From positions 19,348,047 through 19,412,046 of the forward strand of contig OX467087.1 in NCBI GenBank assembly GCA_950106755.1: 64,000 nucleotides of DNA, given 5' to 3'. Each line of letters opens with the position of its first letter. Positions within the stretch are counted from its first letter, which is position 1. This document shows, one piece after another, positions 48,889 to 60,970 of this stretch. The position numbers and the translations under genes were made by a program. Source of the DNA: Climacium dendroides. Its lineage: Eukaryota > Streptophyta > Bryopsida > Hypnales > Climaciaceae. A model generated the notes under the pieces. The model was not told the DNA's origin. It saw nothing but the letters and a program-made list of their open reading frames with translations, and made no database searches.

Positions 48889-49299
48889 TATTTTGATTGA
48901 ACCTCTAGTTTTTTACCTCTAATAGATGCATGTTGAGTTTTAGTTCTTCATTCCTTATTTGGAGTGATTTTCTATAATAATTTTGTGTTTGAGAAGTAGT
49001 TGGAGGGAGATATTCAAATGGTTTGTCTTCTAGGTGAATTTGAAGTGAATTTCCTTCAAAAATAAAGATAAGAAGATAGTTGTGGGCCAAATAGGTGATC
49101 AATTATTGTTAGAGGAGTTTTGGAAGTGAGTTAAGAGCTGACCTCAATTGTTTGTGTGGTTGGAGTGAAGATAGGGTGGAGAGAAAGGTGGGTACTATTC
49201 ATCTTCTCTCCCATTGTGAATTTAGGGAAGGACCCGAATGTTTGGAGGGGAGTTGTGTTGTGAATTTTGAGAATTTTGGAATGAAATTTGGTGGAGTTG
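48889..49299. other. spacer
   Basis: No gene recognised. Its purine-rich GAAGTGAG-type text resembles the repeat array that follows. Confidence 0.4.
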
Positions 49300-49905
49300 T
49301 GTATTATGGTGTCTTCTTTCTAATTTGATCTCACTTGCTTAATTTGAAGTTGTGAATCAAAAGTTGTGCTAGTTTGAGTGGAGGGAGGTTTGTTGCCTTC
49401 GAAATTAAGAGGCAGAGACTTCGACCGACCATAAAAGACGAAAAAGTTCTTGGTTTGCAATGAAATTTGAAGGAAGTGTAGGAAATTGAGTTAGCTTTCT
49501 AGGAAGATATCACTCATTACATTTGGAGCTTGTATGAGTGAGATATGAGTGTAGAAGTAAAGGACGGTTTGCTGCCTTTCTTTTTTTGAGGCCGAAACTT
49601 TGAGTGGCCATGAAAAATGGACAGAGTGTTAATTTGATTTGAATTTTGAAGAGGATGTAGGAAATTTTGTTAAATTTCTAAGAAGATATCATTAGATGTG
49701 ATTGAAGCATTTATGAGTAAGTTGTAAGTGTGGAAGTGAAGGAGGGTCTGCTGCCCTCACTTTTAGAGGCCAAAACTTTGAACGGCCATAGATATTGGTC
49801 AAAACATTGGAATGAATTGAGATTTTAAGGAAGTAGAGTAAATTGTATTGGCTTTCCAGAGAGATATTACTCATTCTATTTGAAGTTGTGAAGCAACGAT
49901 GGTGT
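49300..49905 (+). repeat. ~178-bp tandem repeat, three units
   Basis: GTTTGCTGCC- or GTCTGCTGCC-type blocks followed by GAGGC(C)...AACTTTGA...GGCCAT occur near 49390, 49568 and 49747. Period and content match the 6300-6800 array, including the TTTCTAGGAAGATATCACTCA-like joint. It is non-coding. Confidence 0.75.
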
Positions 49906-50485
49906 TCATTCAAAGTTTAGTTTTGAAGTTGGAGTTGAGGTGGAGACTTGAAGTGATGATATGAAGTTGGAATTGAGGTTTGAACATATGAAGATTGAAG
50001 ATTCGTGTGTTGTGGCTTGTGGCTTGTTATTCCTAGCCGGATTTGGAGGCTCGTTGTCTTTTTATTATTATTCCTAACTGGATTTGGAGGCTTGTTTTTT
50101 TTTCAATTTTTCATTGTAAATCAGTTGCGGGCTCTGTGGGTATCTACTATTAGCCCCGTTTTGTGTTTGTGGCGACGAAGTGGGATTGGTCACCCACATG
50201 GTCGATCTTATTTGTTGTTCCCACTGGTGAAAGGTGCTTCCTGGTCACCGTGGGTTTGAAATTTAAGAGCCAATCCTTCGGACGGTCAACTTGTGGTTTG
50301 GCCGTCCCGTTTTACCCGTCCGGGGCCATGGGTTCTTATCACCTATCCTTACCCTTACCTTTATAGAGCCACCACAGGATAGGCCAACGAAAAAGAGTTT
50401 GAAAACTGAAGACTAAAGACTAGAAGATTTGACTGAAGATTGAAGATGAAGTTCAAAAATTCACGAACAATAATAAAATTTGATG
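49906..50485. other. spacer, probably part of the same dispersed repeat element
   Basis: Contains short GAAGATTGAAGAT repeats and a GC-richer piece at 50.12-50.37 kb. No supported gene. Confidence 0.4.
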
Positions 50486-50717
50486 TCCTACAACCTCATT
50501 CTATATTTGGTTGATGAATTTGTAGGTGAAGAGTTCACTTGTCTTCATCATCCTCGTTAGTGGACTAGATTTGCAAGTGACAAGGTCACTTACCTTCCTT
50601 GTCCTACAACCTCATTCTATACTTGATTGATGAATTTGCGGATGAAGAGTTCACTTGCCTTCATCATCCTCGTTAGTGGACTGAATTTGCAAGTGACGAG
50701 GTCACTTACCTTCCTTG
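50486..50717 (+). repeat. 116-bp tandem duplication
   Basis: Two units (50486-50601 and 50602-50717) begin TCCTACAACCTCATTCTATA and contain GAAGAGTTCACTTG and CATCATCCTCGTTAGTGGAC. They differ at only a few bases, and a third unit starts and fades after 50718. Confidence 0.9.
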
Positions 50718-50872
50718 TCTTACAACATCTTTCATTCCTAAATCATATCTAATTGCAGCTAGAATCCCCGTGATTTTCCAAGGCAAACCGCTCTTAACTC
50801 GACAGCATCATCAACCTAGCTATTAGGTTAATTAGCCATGCTATCATTCCAATAGTGGTATATAAAAATCAA

Positions 50873-51480
50873 TTACCCTTGAGTTGAAGATAATACAAAC
50901 ACAATCCATGTAGACTCACAAGCAATAAACCATGAAAATTATAAAGTACACAAAATCTGTCAAGTAAACCACATTGATTATTGCCTTAATTACCCTCAGG
51001 ACAAAGATAATACACTGAAGTAGCAATGCACATCTGAAAATTGTAATATTTAAATAAACATAAATTTATAAAAATTAATAAATTTACCAAACTTCATTAC
51101 CTTCAAGTCGAAGATAATGCAATAACAATGCTCATCGTTGAAGGCAGCACACCTATATCAGGGTTACGGTCAACAGAAGTAATATTGAGTAGATATTTCA
51201 GTCATGAATAGTAAGATAATAAATTAATGTAAGATGAAAAAGATGTCATTTGTCAAGCTAGTATTCATCCTAGATACCTTCTCAGGACATGAAAATCATG
51301 AAGACACTAAAGCCATTTGCACAAAAATACATAATACAAAGTGCTAGAATAAATTATCCTCAATTTGAAGATAAATTTGGATCTACTTAATTAGAGAGCT
51401 AGTGCCACTGCCATTTAATATCCAGGGTACTTGCTCACCAAACCGTAAACCTGGACATATTATCCTCGAGTCCAGGCTAA
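50873..51480. repeat. five 21-bp palindromes upstream of a decayed gene
   Basis: Copies at 50873-50893, 50990-51010, 51097-51117, 51354-51374 and 51460-51480. The spacing between neighbours is about 105-260 bases. They sit in AT-rich non-coding DNA ending 38 bases before the first ATG of the pseudogene that starts at 51519. Confidence 0.8.
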
Positions 51481-52973
51481 ACTAACATTGGCCTCGTATT
51501 CTATAGACTTCATACACCAGGATGGCAGGAGGAGTGGATTATGACTACTCCAACACCCTACCCTCCATGGAGCCATTTGTAAGTCCGTCTGGAGACAAAC
51601 CATTCATTGATGAAATGCCAGAGACATTTGGGAAGCTCTGGCAGTTCAAGGAGTATGTAGCTGTGTGGTCATTTGGTTAAACCGTTTCCAAGACTTTGTC
51701 CATCTATGGTACTGGGTCCAAAATCAGGCGGACTTCTTTCCATGGCATCTTCAGGAGAAGATCACGAACATTGAAGTCATCCGCGATAACTATGTGGTGA
51801 TTGTGCTCCAAGAAGCACGGGAAGATGGCATGGACAGGGAGCACATCCACTCAATCATAATCGATGTCAATGACCCAAGGGCAAAGTTTGACATGGAAGA
51901 GGTGGAATCCTTCTTCCAAAATGCCAAATTAGACTACCTCATCAACACATTCAAAAATGCCAAATATATACCATGGGTTGAAGGCACCGCCAAAATGAAT
52001 TGTCATAGGCTCCTCAACATTTGGAAATCCTTGGATAAGCATGCTTGTCAGTATATAAAGTCTCAACCACCAATAGCCCATCAGATGAAGAAAAAGTAGA
52101 GGCCATCTGTTGAGGGGCAGCTTAGTGGGTCAGCTCCCCTTGTGTTGGGCAACACAACAAACCAGTCAGGGGCAAGCGCGTTCAGAACCATGGAAATGTG
52201 CTATGACGCAATCCATGGACCCGTTGAAAGCAAGGGGTTCTACATCCAAGCGCTGGAAGACAAAAAGGACTGCCATTGTCACTGTTGTTGGTAGCTTGGG
52301 TTCGATTCTCACGAATGTTGCCCAATCAGAAGAACCTAGGAGTCCCAAGGATGACGCTGACAAGTTTGGTCTCATTCAACGGAACTTTTGGGCTGAGCAC
52401 AAGGGTTGCTACGTACTGGTTCAAGATCCAAAAGTCGTTGACATCAAGCAATGCATCCCTACAAGAGATGACTATGTCATCTGGGGTATGGAGGACAGGA
52501 GCCTAAAATCAATGAAGCACAATCTCCTCACACTAGGCCACATCTAGGAGTGCCAATGGTTGTGTTTGACTCATGTGGACAAATGCAACAATCTATTGAA
52601 GAAGCCACTCAAGAAATGGTAGGAGATCAATGATGGAAAGTTCATGATCATCAATGGACAACATAGTATCCAAGCTTCCAAAGATCTCCAGAAAGAGAAG
52701 TGTTGTGAGCAACGTCGAGTTGAACTCAGAACCTAGGAAGCCTACATTGTGTGGACCCTCGATAAGTCAAAATTGGTGAATATTTTCTAGTTCTACAATT
52801 CGACAAATCACTTAGACCACGCCTAGCCAACGTGGGGGAGCTAGATCATAAGCTCCCGCAACGTATGGATCAACTGCCTCCAACTGCCTCTAATTGTTGA
52901 AGAGCCAGTAAAGCGGAGAAATGCATCTATTCTCAACAAAGGGCAGTGGAAGGTAAGTTGTCCTCCTAAACCT

Positions 52974-53110
52974 TTAGCCTCGACTCAAAGATAAAGTTTT
53001 GAGTTCCTGATACGCCATTCTGCATATGTTTGGTTTGTCTTTTCCTTCACCATTAGTTAGCTTTCTCGTGAATTTTTATACATGATGCGTTATCTTCAAG
53101 ACAAAGATAA
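52974..53110. repeat. two 21-bp palindromes in the first intron of the decayed gene
   Basis: Copies at 52974-52994 and 53090-53110, both inside the apparent intron 52953-53160. Confidence 0.75.
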
Positions 53111-54489
53111 TTGCCCAATTACTCGAAATTGATACAAACTGTGTCCATTCTATTGCAAAGTTTCATTGATGCGGTGGTGAAATGATTTCAAAATATCAAT
53201 CCGGAGAAGGAAGGCAAGAATATCAAGCATCCCGGAGATCTAAAGAGCGAGATCAAGATCATCACGCTGCGTGATGATATCTAGAAGCTCTGGAAGGAGT
53301 TCCTCACCAAATACTCCAAGGGCTATCTCGTCGAGCAGTTCACTTGACAACTCTTTCGGGACTTGGAGGACTTCAATCAAAAGTCATTCTTCTTGAAGAG
53401 AGAATTCTTCAAGCATTTGGGTCATTTCATGGATTGCGATCTCGAAAGTTTTGCAAAGCACCTCCTAAACCTGATTGAAGACTGTAGGTTGAAGTACTCG
53501 AAGGTGTTTGTCGGCAAGACGAAATATCTTGTGCTGGACAATCAAACAACGTAGGACTGGATAGAACGCAGGAAGAAGAAAAAAATCATCCACGAGGAAT
53601 TGATGACAATGAAGCCCAGTCTAAGGGTGTGAGATGAGAACAACGACACCGACCTAAGTGTTTGGAGGCCATGGAAGAAGAGGCACAATTTCTTGTTGTT
53701 GACGTGGGATTTGCTCCTCTCCTATCTAAAGCCGTCATATTTTAATCGACGATTGACGAATGATGCCAAGCTCAAGTGGGCCAAAGATCTTGGTGAGAAG
53801 TTTGCCGACGAGGCGACGATGTTCTAGAGGTTCATGAAGTCAAAATATGAACTTCGAGAACAAACTGGAAGGTTTGAATTTCAGGGCCTAGACGCCAAGT
53901 CCAGAGTGTTGTTCATGACTGAAATGTAGAAGTACATCAGTCAGCCCTTTCGACTTGCCATCTTGGACGTCCGGGGTATGGATAGGCCTGCCGTCCCTGA
54001 TAACATGCCGAATCTTGAACCGTTCCTAAAGTACTGGCAATGAAGCTAGAGCCCCAGGTGATAGAGGCAAGCATTTGGCTATGGATCCTTGGCAGAGACG
54101 AGGACTTCAACACTGCATACAAATTTGCGGCGGTTGACATGTCGGACTTCGACCTTGTAAAGTTTGTATATGTTGCTTTCCGCGCGGAGTAGTTGGACAA
54201 CATTTCCAATCGGTTCAAGACCGCTCATGATGTGCATATGTTGTTCTTCTTTAAGAGAGGTGACAGACATGCCAACGAAGTGCGGGACAGAGTGAAGCCA
54301 AAATATTGTCCTGCGGAAATCCTGTACTACCAGGAGAGCAGGTACAACAATGAGGCAAAGTGGAGGATATATGCCTATGAACTCCAAATGGAGTTCTACT
54401 TGGAGATGCTCCAATGCTTTGCGGTTCACAAGGAAAACGTCCTCGGCATTTTTGCGAGTGCGAAGACCGCATTGGCGGCCAAGGTACGT

Positions 54490-54755
54490 TTATCCTCGAC
54501 TCAAGGATAGTGTTTGTCATCTTTTGTCTTGCTTGTTACATTCTATTAGTGTCCTTTACAATTAGTCTTTTATCTTTGACTTAAGGCTAATTGCTCTCAT
54601 GAATCCTGTGTTTGGTCATTTTGAAGTATTGTTGTCTACATGACCCAAAATTCTTCAATTACCAATCAGTCATAAGTAAATGCTTTACTGCGGAATTGCA
54701 TATTGGATGACTAGTCCCCGGGTGCATCTTCAGTTTACCTTTGACTCAAAGGTAA
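54490..54755. repeat. three 21-bp palindromes in the second intron of the decayed gene
   Basis: Copies at 54490-54510 (six bases after the donor), 54570-54590 and 54735-54755. The last is a perfect palindrome with arms TTACCTTTGA and TCAAAGGTAA, several compensated changes away from the commonest arm. Confidence 0.85.
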
Positions 54756-55957
54756 ATTCTGTATTGCTTTGGAGTCTGACATTTGCTTATCAATATTGTT
54801 CTTAGATGTTCGGGACATTCTATTATAGCCTGGTCAATAAGGACAAGGCCACGCTGCATTGAGTGATGACATTGCTAGCGGAGTACTTGGATATGAATGA
54901 TTTCTTGCATTCAAATTCACCGTACTTAACTAAGTATTTGTGGCCTTTGTACATCGAAGTGCCGATGTTGACATCTGTCTCGCCGCCCTCGGAGGAGGAC
55001 CTACAGTCTCCTAATATCAGTAGTGATGACACTGATATTGGATCTGAGGAGGGGGGTTCTGGTAGTGGAGACGAGGAGGATAAGTCGAGAAGTGGGGATA
55101 GAGATGAGTCACCCAGTTCAAAAACTTGGGACTCAAATAGGGACTTGTCACCTACTGTAGAGACTAGAGGCGTGGGAAAGGACGGTGTGTCACCTCTTCA
55201 AAATCGCAGGGGCTCGGGTGTTGGCACCTGTAGGAGCATGGGAATCCAGTCTTTAGGTTTAGAAGGGAAATAAGGGGAATAGAGCTTCTTACTCCCTATT
55301 TTTTTCGTTTTTCGTTAGAAAAGTAGACCGTAAGTAGTTAAGAACCGGATACCGGAATAGGGTTACTTTAGAATAGATAATAGTGTTAACAAAAGTAACC
55401 GGAAACCGAAAGCCCGGATACGGCATAGATAGGTCAAGAGTAGGTTAGAGTGAGTTTTATTAGAAATCGGAAACCAGAAGAAAATAAAGGACCGGAGATC
55501 GGAAACGGATGGCAGGCAATCCGGGTGTAACGGGTGCCTACCTAGTTCTAGACCAAACTCGAGAGCAGGTCTATTTTGAGGAAAACGGTCACCTGTAACG
55601 GCTCTGGTGAGTAAAGCCCTAGAAATAGGAGGGGCAGGTGGCTGAGACCTCCTTTTGCGGGGAAACTACCTTGAGAAGGGATTGGTGAGGAGCATTCGCG
55701 GTGTACTTATATGTCAGCCAAAGAGAAGAGTTACGGGCTCAGTTTACGGACCAGATTAAGGACAGACGGGTCTCAAGAGGAGAGTTCGCTTAGAAGTTCA
55801 CTTAGAAGTTCACGTATGAGTGTAGAGTTAGAAGTGTACTGATGAGGCGACTCTTGAGGAGGATCCTTGAGCGGACTAAGAAGACTAGAGCGCTAGTGAT
55901 TGTGAGACTCCAAAGAGTGATTCCGGTCATTGAGAGGGTTAGAGAAAACAACCCACG

Positions 55958-58087
55958 ATGGTGAGAGAAGAGGTAGCGGTATCCTTGCGCATGGTGAAGC
56001 CGGTGGTACGAGCTAATCCACGAGAGAAAGCGGAGCTAGAAGAAGACCTCCAGCAGATGGGGTGTGAGGGATTTCTAGCCTGGCCTTGGAATTTGAAAGA
56101 CGAGGAAATTGTGAGGGAGGTAATCGGCACGCCATTAAAGAAGTGGAAGGGGACGTTGAGGAGCCGGCCCGAAGACTGGACTCCAACACTGTGGAGGGAG
56201 ACGTACGATTTCAAGAAGACGGACAAGGGACCGGCTTCCCGGACGAATCGCTTCTATGTGGGTAAGTTCCAGAATCCCCCAACGAAGAAGGATGGTTTCC
56301 CGGTGGCAGAATGCATAAATGGTAGGGAGAAACGTTTAATGAAGTATCTAGCAGCCATCTTTAGTCCAGAGCAGCCAAACATGATTACGGTCACCTTGGC
56401 AAACACTATTTTCGGTGCATTGTCGGGTGACTGAAAAGTAGATTGGGGCTTAGTGATGAGAGATCAGATAAAGAGATTGGTAGGAGGTATAGGGAAGTCT
56501 GAGCCTTCCCCTATAACCCCTTTTCTCTACCACTTGTATCAAGCACATGGCTGGCTTACAAATAGAGAGTTAGATTCATACGATACGGCCAAAGCCATGT
56601 CAGAATTCGAAATAGAAGACCCGGATGAGGAAGCCGGGTAGGAAGAGGAAGATTCAGAGGCGGATATTATACCGGTCGAGGAAGCTAAGTCACAGTGGAG
56701 GAGGCAGGATCGGAAGGACAAAGACCCAGAAATAGGAGAGGGTAGTAAGGGAGTCGATCCGGTCTGGAACCAGGATCCCCTGGGTCGAATTGTGAAGGAA
56801 CTCAGTGAGTTCCGGGTCCAGTACGGGAAAAACCAGGAGACCATTCAAGAACTATGCCAGCTGTTGAAGATCAGTCAACCGCAACAGCTCGTTTTCCAAC
56901 TGAACCGGAAGATGAAAGAAGCGGTGAAGAAGGAGCTGAGCGAAGCCACACGTAAGGTGGACCAGCTAAAGAAGGAGTTGGAGGAGAAGAGAGAAGAACT
57001 GGACCAGCAGAAGAAATTCTCCAAAACAACCGCAAAGAATCTTCAGGCGATCCGGGAGTTCATCGGCAATCCGGGCGAAGTTATCAACAAAGCAATGTTG
57101 TTTGACGAGAAGGTGATGGAGACCGGAAAGCAAATTCCAGCCAACCTGATGATGGCGCTAGTGTCCTACCACCGCAAGATGGAGGCAATAGTGGAGTCAC
57201 TACGCGAGGTGATGAAGGAGGTAGAAGAACGAAGAAAGCAGGAGCAGGAACCGGAAACGGGCCCGGAACTTGCACCAACACTCCTTCCGGTCACCGAAGA
57301 AGCAGTTCAGGCGAAGGACAAGGTGGAGGACGTACCAAGCTCTTCCATCCGGTCGGAGCCTAAAGGAGAAATGACTTCCCTACTAGGGGAAGTAACTGAC
57401 GTTGCTCTCAATGCAGTGCGAGCAGTAGAGGCTGTTGAGAAAGAGAAAACCGGAGAAGTGGAGACAACAAGCAAGGCAAAGGAAACATCGGAGGAGGTGA
57501 AGGCCGCAGCTGAAGAAAAGACGAGATCTGGACCGGAACCATCCGAGAAGAAGAACGTGCCCAAACCAGGGCTGAGCATTAAGTTTATCGACCTAAGCAA
57601 GTTATCTCCAATTTCTCCAACTCCTCCTGGAAAGACAGAAAAGGTATTTCCTTCCACCCCACTCAACTTAGCTTTAGAAAGTGAAACTGGGTCAAGGGAG
57701 GAAAGGAAGACTGGATCACAAGGGCAAGGATCCGGGAGGGGTAGAACGATTGAGGAAACCACTCCTCAGAGTGCTAGGGCCAATGTTCCGCCCACACCAA
57801 CCACACAGAAGAAGAAGCCTCCAATTATGTCAGTACAGAAGAGGAGGCTGATTCTAGAGGACAATGATAAGGAGGAAGAAGAAGAAGAAGAAGAGGACAA
57901 GAATGAAGAATCCAGTACTGAGGAAGACTCGGAGCCGTATTCTGACCCGGATCAAGCACTGGCAGAGTCTCGGGCAACTAAGGCTGCAGCATCCAAGAAG
58001 AAGAAGCTTGCCGCTCGGGGTAAGGTACACCAGGGACAGAAGACCGGAACCGGAAAGAAGCTAGCCGCAAAGAAGTTAAGAACTTAG
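55958..58087 (+). pseudogene. gag-like/plant-transposon-type protein, two in-frame stops
   Basis: One frame of 709 codons is broken only by TGA at 56432-56434 and TAG at 56639-56641; all three open parts are in the same frame. Residues 1-220 form a globular part (LRSRPEDWTPTLWRETYDF, KRLMKYLAAIFSPEQPNM, then SPITPFLYHLYQAHGWLT). This resembles the N-terminal domain seen in plant transposon/gag-like proteins of unknown role. Next comes a coiled coil (KKELEEKREELDQQKKF), a long acidic and lysine-rich disordered part, an EEEEEEEE run and a basic tail (KKKKLAARGKVHQG). There is no zinc knuckle or protease. The rest of the frame is well kept, so the stops are recent or the protein is made from other copies. 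Confidence 0.55.
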
Positions 58088-59329
58088 GAAGTTACGTAGG
58101 ATAAATTTCTGAGGATAGGGTGGTGAAAATCTAAAGTTTTGGGATAGCTGTACATAATTAGGAAATTTACTTTTTGAGTGATACGGCCACTAGCAATTGG
58201 AAAGTGACTGGGTTCGTAATTATAGGATCTGAGATCCACTTTTAGCGGAAGTAGTGGGAGTTTGAGTGAAAGTCAACAAGGCTAGAAAATAGTAAGGGAA
58301 TGAAACGTGTTTGGCCCTGATTGGCTGGAGCGTTACTTTTAGGTTAGGATTTTGAGGGAGTAGTTTAGTATTTAAATCCGAGACTTCTTTGGTCCCAGTG
58401 TGCATCTTTATCTTACTTTCTTATATTCATGAGTACCTAGGAGTTTGCTCTTGGCGTGATTGAAACAAATCATAGTTGTGTGTACTTGACACTTGTCCGT
58501 GTTTTGGAAGTCCAAGCTGGAAAGTGAGTGTAAGTGGATACAAGGTGTACCCGGATGTTGAGTTTATCCGGTTCAGTATTGGATTAGTGTGTATGGGCAG
58601 AGGCAGAAGGGATCTCTAGTGTGGACTCGGAATGGACTCGGAAGGAGTACGGAGGAGGGGTACTCTCCCGAAAGAGTAAGGGTTAGCATGCTTCCGCAGC
58701 GCTCGTTTCTCCTTATTGTCCCCGCTAGTTCAGACCGGATTTAGGACTAACTCAGTAGGCTGTCGTTGTAGCATTGGTTAGGAGGAATTAGACCGGCTTG
58801 CGTGACCTACTGGACACGACTGCGTTTCCTTTCCAGTTGTGAGGACAGTCTGTTTGTCATTTGTAGGATTTGAAAGTTTATTTCTGAAAGTTTGATCACA
58901 TAGTGAAACTTCTGACACTTTAAAATTGGATGGGTAGGAGTTAAGCTTCCTTTCTGAATCCCAATTAGTAGATCCCTCTTCGTTCAGAGGTTAAACTCGA
59001 CATGGTTACGAGTAGAGATCTGGACCGGATGTGAATACTAGAGGTTAAGGTTAGATCTGTGGAAATGCGAATTCCAATTACGGTCTGAAAAACGTAAATA
59101 AGGGATACTACGAAAGGTATGTGAATAGAAGTGTTGGGAGAGTTACAAGGTAGTGTAAAACTATGGGATAGTAAACTAACCAGTTAGAGAGTCTGTGTGA
59201 TAAACAAGTGGGTGTTAAACCGGATTAAATCCGGTCAGGGTTGTTAGATCGGGAAGATCTGGTCTAATGTGTATTAGTAATTGTTGGACCGGAGGGATCC
59301 GGTCGTGTTTGTCCAAGAGAACAAGGAGA

Positions 59330-59479
59330 CACTACTAGAAAATTTCGTATTTCTGTTGTTTTGGTCGCATTGATCCGATCAAAATCTGACAGAAATCTGT
59401 TGGTTTCAACAGATTTCTGTCAGATTTTGATCGGATCAACGCGACCAAAACAACAGAAATACAAAATTTTCTAGTAGTG
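59330..59479. mobile_element. 150-bp hairpin MITE, CACTA type
   Basis: The whole element is a near-perfect inverted repeat. CACTACTAGAAAATTT at the left pairs with AAATTTTCTAGTAGTG at the right, and pairing continues through GTTGTTTTGGTCGC and AAATCTGACAGAAATCTG to a loop at GGTTT. A perfect 3-bp AGA duplication flanks it (59327-59329 and 59480-59482). Transcripts would fold into a long hairpin able to yield small RNAs. It lies inside the retroelement-like block and so was inserted later. Confidence 0.95.
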
Positions 59480-59659
59480 AGACCAAGTGGAAGTTCCGGT
59501 CTATTGTTTTGCTTGGGGTTTTGTGTGTGTGTTTTGTAACCATCACTCTACCATTTTCCGGTAATTATGAACCTAGGAATTCGATCTTCGTGGGAACGAT
59601 ACTCGAGTCACTTTAAGGCCTCTTTTAAGAAATATTGAGCCTTAGAGAAGGATTTTTGC

Positions 59660-60810
59660 TTTCTTGTGCTACGACAACACCAAAGGCCTGAATGAATATA
59701 GCACCAACGGCGATGCCATGGGACGATGGGAGGCTCGGCCTTGATAAGATGATGAGATGCCCAACCCTCTCGTCGAGGATATTGAGATCAATACAGAGTT
59801 CTAGGAGTAGCAACGCCAAAAGCGCTTACAGGAGAGGCGCAAGTTTCAGAAGAAGCTAGCTACAAAAGCCTCCAAAGACACCAAAAGCCATAGTCGCGAG
59901 GGTCGTGAGGGTGGCAATAAGTTGAAGTCAAAGGTAGAGCGTGTTGTGGAAAATCTCAACGACATCGACACAGACATGCTCCCACACTCGTTGGATTTCA
60001 ATAACAGCGATAGCAACAACGACAATATCCCCGACGTCCCTCCCACTCCGATCCTCGGAAAGATTCAGACCGGGCGGTGGCAGGCAATGGTCGAGCAAAA
60101 GGCTAGGAAGGCGACAAAGAGGTTAGGAATTCAGGAAGAGCTGGAGAGAAAGGACAAGCAGATTGTGGATGCTCTTCTTACAAACAAAGAATCCAAGGCC
60201 AAGAGTCAAGCCACAAAGGAACGGCTAGAAAGTCTTGAAAAACAAATGCAAGACTACTTTGCTAAACAGACAATAGTGGCCTCACAGGCAGCTCCTGTTT
60301 CGAGGTAACCACCCTCAGAGCCTGACCCAATCCCCGCTTCCTTAACACCAAGGCTATCGTAGGAAGCCTGTGAACTGGTTATTAAGCTATTGGATCCTCG
60401 ACACGAGGATACCCCTTCCAGAATTCCACCTCCCATTGAGGACATTGTCTCCTCGATCCCTGCATCGCAGCTGCCAGAGCTGACTCCTCTAGCTGAGCAG
60501 ACAAGAGATGGACGTGATCCACAGAGTCATCCTGTCGCCTCTCTGTTGTCCCCTAATTGAGTTGGTGGGATTTACCTTCGAGTCGAGGATAAATCTGAAG
60601 CGGGCCCTTCCATGCCATCGGATGATGAGGTTGGTGATGCATCTGTGGATGCTCGTCCATGCACGACGTTCAAACAAGGGACGGCATATATGTCTCTTAC
60701 TCAATCGCTCAACCAGAAACAAGTCGACTATGGCGACTATGGTAACATCCTCTAAGACAACATTCTCGAAGTAGAGGAGGACATGCCTCCTGAGGCGCCG
60801 TGACAGGAAA
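59660..60810 (+). pseudogene. decayed coiled-coil protein segment
   Basis: A coding-like frame with scattered stops: NTKGLNEYSTNGDAMGRWEA, KFQKKLATKASKDTKSH, the open part 59922-60305 (VERVVENLNDIDTDMLPHSL, QKARKATKRLGIQEELERKD, KERLESLEKQMQDYF), then PDPIPASLTPRLS and KLLDPRHEDTPSRIPPP. The middle is an alpha-helical coiled coil. No enzyme domain was found. Two copies of the 21-bp palindrome fall inside the frame, at 60391-60411 (read as LDPRHEDT) and 60572-60592 (read as YLRVEDK). It probably continues the gene that begins at 51519. Confidence 0.5.
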
Positions 60811-60970
60811 GAGGGGATCAACAACATGACAAGTCGATTCATGTATACTCTCTTTACTTCTTTTGATTTTGTCTGCGTGTATACAATGTCTATGTGTAGA
60901 GGTCACCTCTTGTTTGACAATCATATGGATTCTCTACATTCTGATCTCAATATCCTCGACTCGAGAATAA
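60391..60970. repeat. three 21-bp palindromes in and after decayed coding sequence
   Basis: Copies at 60391-60411, 60572-60592 and 60950-60970. The first two lie within a former reading frame, and the third lies about 90 bases before the CACTA-type insertion at 61062. Confidence 0.8.

Larger units (their letters stand above)
51519..55273 (+). pseudogene. decayed multi-exon gene of unknown function
   Basis: Coding-like sequence begins at ATG 51519 (MAGGVDYDYSNTLPSMEPF) and shifts frame near 51660. It runs through VIRDNYVVIVLQEAREDG, KDCHCHCC, NFWAEHKGCYVLVQDPKVVD, KFMIINGQHSIQASKDLQ and NHLDHA-stop-PTWG, to about 52952. Introns are apparent at 52953-53160 and 54484-54805, each starting GTAAG or GTACG. 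The last exon reads LTKYLWPLYIEVPMLTSVSP and then an acidic tail. IINGQHS resembles the DGQHR/ParB-like fold signature, but this is only a possibility. More than a dozen in-frame stops, mostly TAG, and several frameshifts show it is dead. Three palindromes lie in the second intron and two in the first. It is probably one unit with the pieces after 59.6 kb. Confidence 0.6.
55280..59640 (+). mobile_element. retroelement-like insertion carrying a gag-like frame
   Basis: This block differs from its flanks: it is richer in CCGGA and CCGGT words, lacks the 21-bp palindrome, and separates coding-like pieces of the neighbouring decayed gene. It holds one long frame (55958-58087). The region after it has a TATTTAAAT promoter-like site near 58368. 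It ends in GAATTCGATCTTCGTGGGAA followed by CGATACTCGAG, text typical of plant LTR retroelement ends. No pol gene, primer-binding site or clear pair of LTRs was found, so boundaries and class are inferred. It would be non-autonomous. Confidence 0.45.

Noticed and set aside
57307..57762. A 151-codon minus-strand frame opposite the gag-like protein
   Set aside because: It is a serine/phenylalanine-rich shadow of a lysine/glutamate-rich coding frame.
51519..60800. An altered genetic code in which TAG is read as an amino acid
   Set aside because: Both intact genes (B3 and PHD-Myb) end at TAG exactly where their domains end, and the TAG-rich frames also carry frameshifts. Decay of methylated transposon-like DNA explains the pattern better.
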